Source: Lyophyllum atratum (lineage: Eukaryota > Basidiomycota > Agaricomycetes > Agaricales > Lyophyllaceae). From it: a stretch of DNA of 64,000 nt. The stretch covers positions 372,001-436,000 of the forward strand of contig JACGCN010000012.1 of NCBI GenBank assembly GCA_014905825.1, given 5' to 3'. Position numbers and translations under genes: made by a program. The notes beneath the pieces were generated by a model that was given only the letters and a program-made list of their open reading frames with translations, made no database searches and was not told the DNA's origin. Positions 23,233 to 35,185 of this stretch are shown piece after piece. Position 1 is the stretch's first letter; each line of letters starts with the position of its first letter.

Positions 23233-23896
23233 ATGGACACACCGTGGGACGATGTTGGTGACGCAGAAACTGCATGGAAAGATACGAGGGAGGCGGAATG
23301 GACCAAGATGTCGGACGAGTACCAAAATGTTTGCCAATTTCCAAACCGTGTTATATTCATTTGGAACCATGTCTAACGCCTCGACCGCCTAGGTCGGATA
23401 TCGCGAGGGAATAACAGCTGGCAAGGAGGCTTCTGTGCAAGAAGGATTCGACGCTGGGTTCGCAAACGTCGGAGCGCCTCTTGGAAGGGATCTCGGCCTC
23501 ATCCGCGGTCAATCCTCCGCACTTCTCTCGTTCCTGATCTCTGCACCGTCGGCTGCTCTGGGTGTGATTGACGATGAAAAGGAAGCCCTAGTGCAAGAGG
23601 CGCGTGATATCTCTGCGGAGCTGGGGAATATAAGGTATTCAGATATCGAGCCGCGCGACCTGGAGGCGGAACAGCATGCGCGTGAGCATCTAGAGGCAGA
23701 AGGGCAGAAGATGGAGGTGAACGAGGAAGTGGAGAAGAGGAGGCAGATGGAGCAGGTGGAGGATATGTTGGCGAGCCTATCACCGGGCGAAAATGTCAAT
23801 GCGCCAGGGAGGCCGACAGCGGAAGATGTGATAAGGCTGAAGGAGCGGTTGCGCGCGTTGAGCTCGCGCCTTAGATTGAGATTGGATCTCTGCTGA
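23233..23896 (+). CDS. Yae1-like protein, Fe-S cluster maturation adaptor
   Basis: With Lto1, Yae1 recruits the Fe-S targeting machinery to the ribosome-recycling ATPase Rli1/ABCE1. Exons 23233-23328 and 23393-23896 give 199 residues. After the junction comes the deca-GX3 motif (YREGITAGKEASVQEGFDAG, then further Gly at four-residue spacing to about residue 70), the hallmark of the Yae1/Lto1 fold. The N-terminal MDTPWDDVGD fits too. The remainder is a charged helical tail. The gene converges with the TFIIE-beta gene. Confidence 0.9.
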
Positions 23897-24281
23897 AGTT
23901 GACCCTTGGAGGGTGAAAAGGATGGAATACCCCAGGCAGACACGCTTTCACTTATTGGAAGGTACATATGTGCTGCATAACACGAGCGATACATACACTG
24001 ACCTTGGTTCTAGTACCCTACATTTTACGTTCTGCCCTGATGAGCGTCGACTCATGTCTATCGCCACACTCTCAGGTGAGCGTCACTGCCAGGACACAGA
24101 GAACTCAAACTGAAGTCACCTATGTGGTATAGTAGACCACTAGTGAGGACCGGAAGTGACAATGCCTGGATGCTAGGTTTTGGAAATATACGATTAGGAT
24201 TGGTGGCCGGCACTATGTACATTGTTGTGGGTATCAGATAATATACAGATACGCAACACGCCCGGTCTTTTATAAAACACA
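23897..24281. other. Convergent 3' region
   Basis: This is the shared 3' flank of the Yae1-like and TFIIE-beta genes. No feature seen. Confidence 0.4.
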
Positions 24282-25471
24282 TTACTTGGGTGGTGCCATG
24301 TAATCGCGCGAAAGATCGATCTCCCCCTTCATGTGTACATTCGTAATCCGCACCTGGCGCTGACGCGGCGCACCACCACGTTTGCCCTTTTTCTTGCCTG
24401 TTGGGGCTTTCGGTGCAGGCGCCTCGGCGTTGGTAACCTGTAGACCCTCTTTTCCGACCAGATTCAGAAGCCCAAGGGTGAATGAGAACAAAGGAGCACG
24501 ATGTACCTGAAGCAAGTTGTCTCAAGAGGTCGACGTCATTGGGAACAGTTAGAGTGTGCCACAAGTCGTTGAACTCTGGGTCCAGGGTATTAGCAATGGT
24601 CAGCAAGAGTCTTTTCATCCAGCCATCCAAGCCTCTATTTGCCATGTGAAAGAGGATAAAGGTGACACACCTTTCTCAACTGGCATACCGCCACTCTCCT
24701 CCGTTGGTTTCACCTCGTTCCAAAACACCATCCGAAGTTGTCCGTCTTTCACTGTCCGTGTCACCAAAACCTCGCCCTCTTTCTCAAGCTCTTCTATAGC
24801 AGTCGGGGCCTCTTTCCATGACTCTTTGAGAGCACGAACGGAGATTCCCCCGCCTTTCCGAGTTTGTCGTTGGATTTCGGTCAGCAGGGCAGCTTTATTT
24901 CGGAAGTTAAACTCATGCTAGAGAAGTTCAGCGGCAAAGGCATTGATAGAGACAAAACATAGACCTTATATGAGTAAAGGTCGGTTTTAGGGTCCCATAT
25001 AATACGGTCATGGGCTTTGAATTTTTCAAGCAGGATATGATCTGTATCAAGTGGTGTGTTCGTGACGATAGCGATATCTTGTAGTCGCATGGGATTTTGA
25101 GTAGACTGGTTCGAGGAATCTTTTGTCAGACATGCAGTCCTTCATCTGAGCGTTTGACATATACTCACCTTGAGATGGCTAACCGCGTACACAAGTTGTG
25201 TATTAATATTCATCCCGGTCCCAGTATCAGCTGGCTGCGAGTATACGATATCTAGGCCGAGGATTACTACAGGTTGGCACGCGATTAACAACAATTTCAT
25301 ACTCGTTTTTGGCCGTTTCTTTTTGGGCGAAGGTTGCGAGGACGGCTCCGGGGCTGGAGACTCTGATGCCTGTGGGTCTGGTGCGGGTGGTGGTTGGGAA
25401 TGCCATGAGGTGTAGTCTTGCCTCTTGAGCACGGATTTGAACGCTGCAGAGTCTTTTGCGAGCTTCGACAT
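24282..25471 (-). CDS. Transcription initiation factor IIE subunit beta
   Basis: This is the smaller subunit of TFIIE, which joins the RNA polymerase II pre-initiation complex and helps recruit and regulate TFIIH. Six exons on the minus strand (25471-25303, 25251-25169, 25105-24965, 24917-24671, 24575-24507, 24448-24282) give 291 residues. A Pro/Lys-rich N-terminus is followed by winged-helix segments. I recognise RLQDIAIVTN with HDRIIWDPKTDLYSYKHEFN, the first wing, and then KGGGISVRALKESW. The conserved FWNEVKP and FNDLWHTLTVPNDVDLLRQL lead to a basic C-terminal tail (GKKKGKRGG). An in-frame frame extends upstream of 25471, but only with non-ATG codons. The first intron is 51 bases, so retention would not break the frame. 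Confidence 0.93.
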
Positions 25472-25568
25472 GGTGGTCGTTGTTGGAGCTCGGAGAGGCG
25501 ACTCGGACAAGCTGAATGAGATTTAGTGTCACACATATTTAGTGTCACGCCTTGTGCTATCAACCCCC
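25472..25568. promoter_or_regulatory. Bidirectional promoter, 97 bp
   Basis: The start codons of TFIIE-beta (minus) and the unknown nuclear protein (plus) are only 97 bp apart. Both genes must share this short interval as promoter. It contains a near-perfect short repeat, TTTAGTGTCAC, twice at about 25522-25551. Confidence 0.6.
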
Positions 25569-27081
25569 ATGTCATTGTCCAGCAACAATGAACAGGTAGT
25601 GTGCTATCCTACAGTGCATGATACGCAAGTCCTAACATCCTCTTCAACAGGAACTGCCGGCGAAGAAGCGCAGGCGGGTAATGGGTCGTCCTGACGGATT
25701 CGAAATACACAAACCCAGTGTCAATGTCCCAAAAACCAATATCCAAGTTCCTAGGTTCACATCGGCGTTCGGCATGAACGTCCAGTCAGTGCAGCAGAAG
25801 CCTCTGTCGAAGCCGAAGTTGGATGCAAGATCACCGTTCATTCACAAGGAAGCGCTGAAGCCATCGCTCAATAAGCCAACCTCTAAGACCAACCTCAGAC
25901 AACTTCCTGTGCCCAGTTTTCCTCTGGCCCCCAAGGAAAAAGACAAGGACAAAGATTTTGCTCCTGCCCATCGAATTCGTCCTCCCCCAGATCCCCGTTG
26001 TGCTGCCAAGACCGAAACGACGTCAATCACAGTTCCCCACCTGCAGTTGCGACCTCCACCGCTACCGCCCCCTCCGCCTAATGCCCCGCTACTGAGGCCT
26101 GGTGTCCCCTTAAAGAACCTTCCAGCCCCTACTATCTTTGCATCCGCCGATACGGCGCTCGAAAAGGACATGCGCACGATATCGACGACCGAAATTGCGC
26201 TCGCGACTGACCTTTTCACGGACAGCGGCGCTGCCGAGCTAGCGCACATATTTTTGCGCGACCAGCACCCAGAAATTACAGCCTCTACTAAGGAGGAACC
26301 CTCGGAATGGAATCTTGGGATGAGCCCGCAAAAAGGGACTAAATTTGTTAAGGGCACGGGCAAGGAGGCCAAATTTGTCAAGTGAGTGGTTAGAGCCTGT
26401 AAACTATGGGTTTTTGTCTAAGTCATATCGTAATTTAGGGGTGGCTTAGCAGCCCGCGCGTCTGAGCTCATGGCATGCTCTCATACCTCTCTCGCTTTGT
26501 GGCACAAAGAGACCGAGCGTCAACTTGCCACTTCATCTCATCGCATGACCCCAGATCTGCGCCTTCGCATTGTCGAAATTATCGACTCCCCTGCAGCAGC
26601 AAAACCAAGCTCACCTCGCAAACGTACCTTTTCAGTCTCCACAACGGTGTCCCCAGGCGTCGCCCTCTGTCGTGTTATCTCTACCCGTCTCTCCAAGCAC
26701 CCTCGCCCAACCCATGTAACACCAGACATACGAGAGAAGCAACATCACCTTGTTGTCCTTTCTTTTCCTACTACTGCCCCGCCGCGGCTTAAGGGTCAAA
26801 AGGAGATCTACGTCCGCAACCCGGAAGATTTTATTCCTGGGCGAGAGGTGTGCGTTTGGGAGCCCTGGCTCGAGGTTTCCCGTCTGCCTCAATCGCCTTC
26901 CTTGGATGATTTTTCATCCAACAACATGGACCCTGAGCTCATGGGACTCATAGCCGCTCCTTTCCCTACTCTTCCCTCGACTTACCCGCGCTCTTCGCCG
27001 CCACCGGGATCAATGGGACACGGTGATATAAGGATTTCTGATACAGTCTTACTCTGCTCGCGATTTGTAATTATGCCATGA
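25569..27081 (+). CDS. Uncharacterised nuclear-type protein
   Basis: Exons 25569-25595, 25651-26381 and 26439-27081 give 466 residues. I do not recognise the family. The short first exon is supported by a clean junction that leads into KKRRRV, a nuclear localisation type signal at about residues 13-18. The middle is Pro- and Lys-rich, with a polyproline run near residue 145, and looks disordered. After about residue 180 the sequence appears folded: TALEKDMRTISTTEIALATD, then GGLAARASELM, then a C-terminal block with EIYVRNPEDFIPGREVCVWEPW and DTVLLCSRFVI, which look like beta strands. Its divergent neighbour is TFIIE-beta. A nuclear role is inference from the basic motif. Confidence 0.8.
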
Positions 27082-27306
27082 TGCATCGTCGTTTGTCCTA
27101 TTGCTTCTTATATCATTTCGACTGTATCCATAGTGTTCTTGTCTTCATCCATGTTGTAACTTGTACATTTACTAATCCTGTAGACACCAGCATATCTTAT
27201 AGTCGCTCAATGTCAATGCAGATCATTGACGGAATCAATCTGGTATCAGATAAGTACACGTCCCCGAGACCCGCTCCGATACACCCAGGAACATCTCCAA
27301 CTCATC

Positions 27307-28230
27307 ATGTCAGAAATCCACATCCAAGAGTCGACTCCCGATACCTCTTCCCGAGTGAAAATTGCGCCAAAAAAGTCTTCCATCCCCGTTCCTTTCTCTT
27401 ATGTACCAAGTGATGATGGCACAGATGAAAATCTCCTCATACTTCTGCATGGACTAGGTAAGTCCCTCCTTCTTCTTCCATGTGACAAAATGAACCAGGT
27501 ATCAACCATAGGTGATAGCCATGTCCCCTTCGCTAAGTTAGGACGCCAACTAAAACTACCCCAAACCGCCGTTCTCGCTCTCCGCGCGCCGGAACAGTAG
27601 GCAAATGCGAACTCATAGGTCAAGACTATGCTGATATATGCCGAACTCAGAGTTCCTTTCCTCTACGAAGACTCCTTCCAGTGGTATAACTCCTTCGACG
27701 GACTGGGGGAACTGATCGAACGGCCGAACCCCACACCTGCGCTTGAAGTGATGGCGAAAGTCGTGAAACATCTCGTTGACGACTGTGGCTGGCTGTCAGA
27801 CAGAATCCACCTTTTTGGCTTCGCACAGGGGGGCAGCGTTGCTGCAGAATTTGGGATAGCGTGGTGGAAAGATCATCTCGCCGCCCAACGGGGGGCCACT
27901 GCGTCCAGTTCCTCTTCTCCTGGCCCTCTGGGCTCAATTGTCACGATATCGGGACCACTGTTGTCCTACCCGACTCTGTCTGTGAAGTGCCCCACGCCAG
28001 TCCTCGTTGTGCACAATCCACCTCCTGCTGAAACTGCGTTGCCGTCGGGGGCTATCGCTGCCTACAAGAAGGCATATGAGAATGTTACCGAAAAGACCAG
28101 TAAAGAACCTGGAATGCCGTCGTCGAGAACTGGATGGGAACCCATCATGCAGTTTTGGAGCAGTCACCTTGGACGTAGGAGGATGGAGGGATTGTATGAG
28201 GTTATGAGTGGGACTGCGCCTATTTCTTGA
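27307..28230 (+). CDS. Phospholipase/carboxylesterase-like protein lacking the catalytic serine
   Basis: Exons 27307-27457, 27512-27596 and 27651-28230 give 271 residues. The fold family is that of acyl-protein thioesterases and carboxylesterases: LLILLHGLGDSH, LALRAPEQVPF, and the nucleophile-elbow segment IHLFGFAQGGSVAAEFG. Active members have GFSQGG, but here the nucleophile position is Ala. The usual later motifs are also absent: the HG-x-x-D block that supplies the acid reads VVHNPPPAET, and no GH-S/E motif follows. It is either a non-catalytic relative or uses other residues. Similar sequences with Ala at the elbow may exist in other fungi, which I cannot check. Confidence 0.85.
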
Positions 28231-28509
28231 TGCAAATGGGTTGCAGAAGGCATTCTTTACGTTCCCCTCATCTTATCCGCGGCGTCGGGAGGTGGCCGGA
28301 GCCCGTGGAGCCTCAACACTCAATAACCAGCCTTGTTCCTGAGAAGGTGGTTCAAGACTTGAGTCTCCTAGAATGATGCTACGTTATATGTGAGGTTTTA
28401 CTAGTATGTAAAGGAATGTCCGAGGGTCATGGTAGGATGCCCAAGACTAGGATTACATCTATACAATTCACTATAGCCTATATCAGTGTGGCACGGTATT
28501 AGCAACAAA

Positions 28510-30303
28510 TTACTTCTCCTCCTTTATATTTTCCTCGCCCTCAATCCTCCTGCGTTTAAGATCCACCTTTTGACCATCATCCCAACCTTTATTAAAGGCT
28601 GCTTGGTCGTGCTTCATCGCGCGCATTTTTGGACCCTTGCGTATCTTCAACCCAGTGTCCTTCAAGTATGTTTCCGCAATGGTCTTTGCATTATCCCGGA
28701 ATGTACGCAGCTGAAGTGCAGAATTCCAGCTCGGAGCATCGTCTGAGGGTTCAGACTTGATGGTGGGTATCTCCAGATTAGCCGCCTCAGGCTCGGGTTT
28801 TACCACTACTAAAGGGGAACAGCGACGAGCTATCTGCAAAGGCTCCTCTGGCTCGGACTTGATTTGGACCTTCCGTTCGAGGGCATCCAGGTCGAGAAGA
28901 TGGCCAGCATCACCGTCCTGCTCGTCGAAATCAGCGCGCATGTCATCGTCAGACATGTTAGCGCCTTCATCGTAGTGCGGAGGGGCTTGATCATTGTCAC
29001 TGTCATCGTCATCGCCATCGTCACGGTGATCGTCCATGTCTGATGATATGTGGTTAGATGAGTATTGTCCAATTGATGAGGGGAACAGATGAAAGCACTT
29101 ACCTCGTAGACCTAGCGGCTTCACTTCTTCGTGTTCTGGTAGGCGTGACGGCTTCGCTTCATCCTCGTCTGGTACATCCTCAATCTTCACGGAAAACCTC
29201 CCTTTCTCCTCTACAGGTGAGGTGGCCACTGCTTCAGGGACAATGGGCGCAGCTAGGCGGGCTATTTCTGCAGCACGCGCAACTTCCGCCGCAGCAGCTT
29301 CCTCTGCAAGCCGTTTCTTTTCTTCTTCCTCAGCTTTCTTCACAGCCTTTTTGTTCTCCTTTTCCGCATCCTGCCAGACACGTTGTGCTACGCCCGAGCG
29401 GTAGCTAGTGCCAGCAGAACGGCCTTTAAGGTCCCCCTTCCTTTCGATCGCCCAATTTTCGATTTGATTATGGAGCATCTCGAAAGCGAGAGCAGCAGCA
29501 ACAGTATTCTGGATATGCGAGGAATGTATTAGTTATGAAAATAGAGGCAATTGGATATGAAGGACAAACATCGGCCAAACCATAGAAAACCCAATCCAAG
29601 GACTTTTCGTAGCTCTCGGAATATACCTGGACATCGAAGGCTTCGCATGCTGCACTTGAAGCGAAACCATACCACCGCTGGCGCCTCACCGACTTGTTAT
29701 TGGTTGATGTGATTGTAACCGTGCTTTGACCAGCTCTAGTCGAGCGCTCTTCGGCGGTCTCATTAGCGATTAAATCGGCTTGCGTTAGGTTTTGGGATTG
29801 CATAAGTTTCGTTGCCATACGCATAGCGACTTTGGCTTCGGCTTCACCAGTTCCGGGATGCGTAGCGAGCTTCATCGCCTTCCTTATCCTTGCAAGCTGA
29901 GAAAGGGTCAATGAAATAGGAGGCTCACAGAGGGCGAGCACGTACAATGTTGCTGTCAGCTCTGTCGACTTGAAGGGTATAAGGCATCTGTCGGTGATCC
30001 AGTTCATTGGAGCCTACCTTTAGAAGCGTTTTCCAACATGTCAGCCTCATTAGTTGCAGTTGCCGTGACTCGAGCAACATATCTGTGTCATAGGTTTTAT
30101 ATTATGCTTGCCATAAAAGGAGGATAGAAACGTTACGGTAGTTTTGGTGCAACCTTCGGCTTCAATCGACGAGTATTGCTGTTGTTGCCACGTTTCCTCT
30201 TGACTCCAGCTTTCTGGGACTTTTGAACATAGTCATCCTCAGAATGGTGCTCGGATTCTTCACTGGAGCTCGCGTCAGTGTCTGAGTCGTAAGATTTAGC
30301 CAT
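28510..30303 (-). CDS. DUF2786-domain protein
   Basis: Exons on the minus strand are 30303-30137, 30082-30018, 29968-29946, 29896-29570, 29508-29103 and 29039-28510, giving 505 residues. An acidic-serine N-terminus and a basic stretch (KRKRGNNSNTRRLKPK) come first. The DUF2786 domain follows (RIRKAMKLATHPGTGEAEAK, then AMRMATKLMQSQNLTQADL). It continues into the companion region RWYGFASSAACEAF and NTVAAALAFEMLHNQIENW. Then come a Glu/Lys/Ala coiled coil and an acidic tail with several psi-K-x-E sites (VKIE, IKSE, VKPE, IKSE), which suggest SUMO attachment. The tail ends in a basic segment. DUF2786 has no established function. The basic motifs and SUMO-type sites suggest a nuclear protein. A 23-base exon carries the residues just before the domain. 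Confidence 0.82.
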
Positions 30304-30913
30304 GTTAGAGACTCGTAGAGAGTCGAGACTGTTGACGCTAGTTTTCAATTGTCTGACCGGATACGGCGCCAGCCGAATTCTGGCAACTGATCATGTAAAA
30401 TTCAAATGGAAATGCCGCGCGTGCTGTCACACCGACGCGTCAGGAGCGTGATAGGTGACTCTAGTCGCGTGCTCTCGTCAACTGGGGTGGGGGGAGAGCC
30501 TCGGACTCGGAAACACTGATTCGACTACGGCTGTCAAGATTTTCAAGAAGAACAAATTTCACTACACCGCTAGTAGTCCGGATTTCAATCAACAGTCCTC
30601 CTAGCACTCGACTTTCGGCCATGGATATGGGAAGCGTGAAGGCGCAGTGGGAAGTCAGTTGAACCGGACACTAACAGTGTCAGGTATGGTTGACAAGGTC
30701 GTGGAATAAGGCCACACGTCATTATCGAGCTCCCGATCCTTCAGTCTATATCTCGCAGCCAAAATATCGGCTCTGATCCTCATTATTGACACCCTATTTA
30801 GAGAATTCGATCACAGCACATTCATTCGTCTAGCAAAAGGAAAATGAGAACTGGCCGGCCCCGGACAAGCTCGTGTGACGGTGAATTTAAGATCTCACTT
30901 GAGAAGTGCCGAT
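30304..30913. other. Intergenic
   Basis: This is the upstream region of the DUF2786 gene and the 3' flank of the amidohydrolase. No gene seen. Confidence 0.4.
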
Positions 30914-33549
30914 TCACAAAGAGCCATAAACTACTTTGCCGTCGACAGAAGTCGCGCTGACTTTCGTCTTCAAAATATCGGCATATGGGATGGTCATGAT
31001 GTCTCGGTCAAGCACCACGAAATCTGCTTTCTTGCCGGGAGTGAGGGAGCCGAGGTCTTTCTCGGCAAAAGATGCATAGGCGGCGTCTAGCGTCATGCCC
31101 TTCAGAGCCTGCGCACGAGTCAGTCGTTCTCGCGGGAACCTAGTGAGGAAACATTGTCAGGGTGTGTGGGGTGTATGCCTTAAAGCAAGCTTATAACTTA
31201 CCAGCCGCCATTTCCATGGGGTGATGACCCATCGATGTAGAGACGGGAGATGGCGGCGTAGAATCCTAGCAAAGGGTTTATGGACTCGACTGGGAAGTCA
31301 GAGCCCAGTGGGAGGACGTTGTTGGGTGAGACTCTGTATGACAAAAGCGCAAAGTTAGAGCTAATGGGTCTTCAGAAGTACCATACATACTGTAATAGTG
31401 TCTGATAGGCGTATGCTCCCTTGATTCGTTCTGGTCCCTATACCGTCCAAGGATTGAGATGGCGATGGTGCACTAAACTGCGGGAACGTACCAGTCGCGA
31501 TTCCGCGTAGGTCATATCTGATGTCCTGTACACGAGGGAAGTCATATCAAAAGGTGGTTAGCAATGACTGGATGATTCACTTACGCGTGTGTCGGCTGAA
31601 CGCTAGCTAGCACTGTTGAAAGCTTCTGATGAGCGATAAATCAGGACATGGCCGCTTGAGGAGCTGACCGCCTAGTTTTCCTGTTCTCTGCAGGTCGTCC
31701 AGGGTCATGATCTGTGCGTGTTCGATTCGTGGTCTCCACTCCGTCACGTTTCCCCCGTGGCCGCTCAGAATATCCTCAAAGATATCGAGTACGACGTGAT
31801 TGGCACGGTCGCCGATGCAATGGATATTCTGGTGTTCATTTGCGTTGAGGTTAAAGTGTAGTTATGATGAAATCTGAAAAGTGACTCACGACCTGGAAGC
31901 CGTCTTTCCAAAATTGATGAACAAGCTCGGATAACTCCTTGGGAGGTGTGAGCATGAGACCGCTAGTCTCTGCTTTGTCCGAGTATGGTTTCAGGAGTGC
32001 AGCGCCCCACGAGCCTATAGCACCTGATTATGAAGAGGTTGAGATCGATTAAATTGCTCGGCAAAAGACAACGCAGCGTACCGTCTGTCACAAGCTTGAT
32101 GCTCCTCACTGTTAACCGTCCATGTTTACCGTAATTGAAGAGATGTGGGATTTGAGAGCCCCAGTAATCGTTTGATGATACATGTCCCATGACGTATAGA
32201 CGATTCTAAAACTGCTCGTCAGCGTGGATGAAAGCTCGGCCGCAGAAACTCTACGAACAGGCAGTTTACCTTCCTCGGCTTTCCTGAGAGGTAATGTTAC
32301 GATGTTAGCTTGTGTTGCCGAGCTCTCAGGTGGAATGTCGAGATAATACAAACCGTTTGAAGAACTGGATCTGATCCGGCAAGGACATGGCGTCGTGAAT
32401 CGACGTTAAACCATGAGACAGTGCATCTCTCATTGTGGTATCAAAAAACTGGGACATGCGCTCGTCCGTCCATTCAGGAGTGGGTATAAGAGCCATGGCG
32501 TTGTCGACAAAGATACCTTGGAACTGGAAATGAGAAGTCGTCCACTAGCCCTTGAAAATTAAGCAAGGTTTACCAGTAGGTCGGCCATCAGCGTCACGAA
32601 TGATGCTTCCGCCATCTACTTTATCTGGGAGGTCACCCATTAGTTCCAAGACTCGCGGAGATACCCATTTCGCGTGGCCATCTACACGGTTGAGGGATAT
32701 GGGCCGACCCTTCAGGAGAGGATCTTGGTCAAGGTCAGACTACGCGGTCGCGTCAAGATCACGTTAGCGCGCTTTTTGGGCTGCCAAAGACAAGGAAAAC
32801 CCACAGCAGTAGGGAATTGAGCACCTGGCCACTTGGTTTGATCCCAGCCCATTCCTTCGACCCATTTTGTCTTGTCGCTGTGAATATCCGGATGTGCCAG
32901 GATGTACGCTTTAATGCGATCGACAACGTCTGGAAGGTAAGGTCAGGATTATCATACCATAAGCATACTAAAATTATGTTTAGATACCTTCGATGGATGT
33001 CGCGCCAGCCAGTGGAAGCTGCACCATAAACCCGTACTCAAGAACATGTGCATGCGCATCTGTCAACGCTTGGTGAGACCATCATGTTTCGAAGAATGGT
33101 GGTTCTACCTGCAAGACCAGGTACGATGACAGATTGCGGAGGGATATTGAAGACCTTAGGAGTTCTGTGGATGACTTTCAAAGCCCATCCCGGGATATAT
33201 GGGTCAAATAGGCCGGCAGAAAGATGGTGTTTGGTGAGTTCAGCTGCAAAAATATGCGTCAGTCGCGCAATCTATGGGACTGACTAATAAACAGCCAGGT
33301 ACCAAGATTGCCAGTATCGACGATCGTCGAGCCTTCGATGGAGATACACTCTACCCGAGGTTTGGATTCATCCACGGTATATATGTTGTTCGACTCAGAG
33401 CATACGAGGTAATTGTTGGTTGTAAGTAGGTTATCGTATGCGTCGAAGAACCAGCCAGAGACTAAGATTGAAACAAGGACTGCACTGAATAACCATGAAG
33501 CGCCAGCTGTAGACTGGATTTTTGGGTTGGCGGAGGTCTTCTCCGACAT
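30914..33549 (-). CDS. Amidohydrolase family 3 protein (YtcJ-like)
   Basis: This is a metal-dependent hydrolase of the amidohydrolase superfamily. The substrate of the YtcJ-like branch in fungi is not established. The gene has about a dozen minus-strand exons. Exon 1 starts at 33549 and encodes a hydrophobic segment (ASWLFSAVLVSILVSGWFF), so the protein is membrane-anchored or secreted. Metal and active-site motifs in order are DAHAHV near 33050, KLVTDG then GSWGAALL near 32000-32090, NIHCIGDRANHVVLDIFED near 31800, RIEHAQIM near 31720, and LPLGSDFPVE near 31300. The C-terminus has LGSLTPGKKADFVVLDRDI, the usual end of the small beta domain. Exon ends were matched only in part, so internal boundaries are approximate. 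Confidence 0.88.
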
Positions 33550-33675
33550 GACAGTCGAACGTTCGTTGCTCTGGCAGCGGCCCGGACCAATTGTGTGATC
33601 GCCCGGCGCCAAGGCACTGAAATAGTTTGTGACAACATGTGACGCTGAAATTTGGCCCTTTCCTCGAATTCCACC
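33550..33675. promoter_or_regulatory. Bidirectional promoter, 126 bp
   Basis: The amidohydrolase (minus) and the choline-phosphate cytidylyltransferase (plus) start 126 bp apart, so the two genes share this promoter interval. No clear TATA box is visible. Confidence 0.55.
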
Positions 33676-35185
33676 ATGTCAGTCGAGGCTCCCCGCAAGG
33701 TGCTGCACAGTAAACGATCATTTGGAAAATACCCCAGGGCTATAGACTCTCCTGCCTACGACGCGTGCGTAATCCTCGTGCTGTCGGACTGACCTCGATC
33801 CAATAATCAGCTCGCTATAGATCTGAGGAGGACAACGACCCGCTAACAGATGATGGTGCTCCAGCCGTAACGATCCCAGTTACCCGACATGGAAATAACG
33901 CGAGCATCCTGCGTTCACACCCGAAACCGGCATCGGTTTCTCGTGTAAAACATCAGCTCGCGTCCAGTCTCTTATCGGATTCAGACGGAGTAGATTCACC
34001 CACATACGATGGAGATGTCGAATCCAGTGCGACCGCTGGACCGGACACAACCTCCTCACGGACTCCTAATCATCATCACCACCACCACTACACCTCTTCA
34101 ACTTCGACTCTTGGCACCCCTATCAGCCCACCCTGTCCTTCCTCCTCGACTACCCCAATCACTGAACAAAGCAATCCTATGACATCTACGCGAGCTACGA
34201 CCGAATCTAAGCATCCTGTCTTCATATCACATCCGACTCCCGGGTTCCCGCTGCACGTCCCGGAGGAACCAGCTGTTGCAGCTGCGTCAGAGGCTGCCTT
34301 CAGCCCGGCCGCGCTTACTGCAGAGGACATTCAAGCTTTCGTGCAAAAGGCGATTGACGGCGAGTCCTGGCGAACATACAAGATCAATCCCCCGCCGACC
34401 GACCGACCTATGCGAGTCTACGCCGACGGTTCGTCATTTTATCTGCCACTACGTCACTACCACTAACGCCCGATCACCTGACAGGCGTCTACGATCTCTT
34501 CCACTTTGGGTAATTCCGCCGTTTGCACGATTTCCAGCTCGCTAACACATTCCGCCAGGCATGCTCTGCAGCTCAGACAGGCAAAAATGTCGTTTCCCTC
34601 AGTTTATCTCCTTGTCGGTGTTTGTTCGGATGAACTTGTCAAATCCCATAAGGCGCAGACCATCATGACACACGCTGAGAGGTTCGTTATCGCGTCTATC
34701 TCGAAGCAGTCATGCTGACTCTAGACCCGAAGGCTTGAGGCGGCAAGGCATTGTCGATGGGTAGATGAAATTGTTCCCGATGCGCCCTGGATAATCGACG
34801 AGGAGTTCATCAAGAGATTTGAGATCGACTACGTAGCTCATGATGAGGACCCGTACGCAGGCGGAGGTCACGACGATGTGTACGCGTATGCCAAGAGCCA
34901 AGGTGCGTATCTTCTTCTTCCTTTTCCGATGAACTAACTAAATCATGATGTGCATCAGGTAAATTTATTCCCACCAGGCGCACACCTGGCGTCTCCACAT
35001 CGGAACTCCTAGAGCGTATCGTCTCGGGATATCGCAAACGTGACTTCGACGACAAACTCACGAAGATGGGCCATGCTGAGCTTCGAGCGGAAGGCAGTGA
35101 TTACGACGATAGCAGCCGCTACGCCAGTCGACGGGCGAGCAGGAGTACCAGCCCTACGGACAAGTTGGAAGTCCCCACAGCATGA
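33676..35185 (+). CDS. Choline-phosphate cytidylyltransferase
   Basis: This is the rate-setting enzyme of the CDP-choline route to phosphatidylcholine: CTP plus phosphocholine gives CDP-choline. Exons are 33676-33764, 33821-34428, 34485-34509, 34559-34681, 34733-34902 and 34959-35185, giving 413 residues. The first 225 residues are low-complexity, with a His run and many Ser/Thr/Pro. The catalytic domain begins at MRVYADGVYDLFHFGHA, with the HxGH nucleotidyl-transfer motif at residues 239-242. It is built across a 25-base exon. MTHAERLEAARHCRWVDEIV and the signature RTPGVSTSELLERIVSGYR follow. The C-terminal part after the signature is short (about 65 residues), so the lipid-binding amphipathic helix region seen in animals is reduced. 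Confidence 0.95.

Noticed and set aside
25472..25510. Extension of TFIIE-beta by 13 residues upstream
   Set aside because: The extension would need a TTG start. The ATG at 25471 gives a normal N-terminus.
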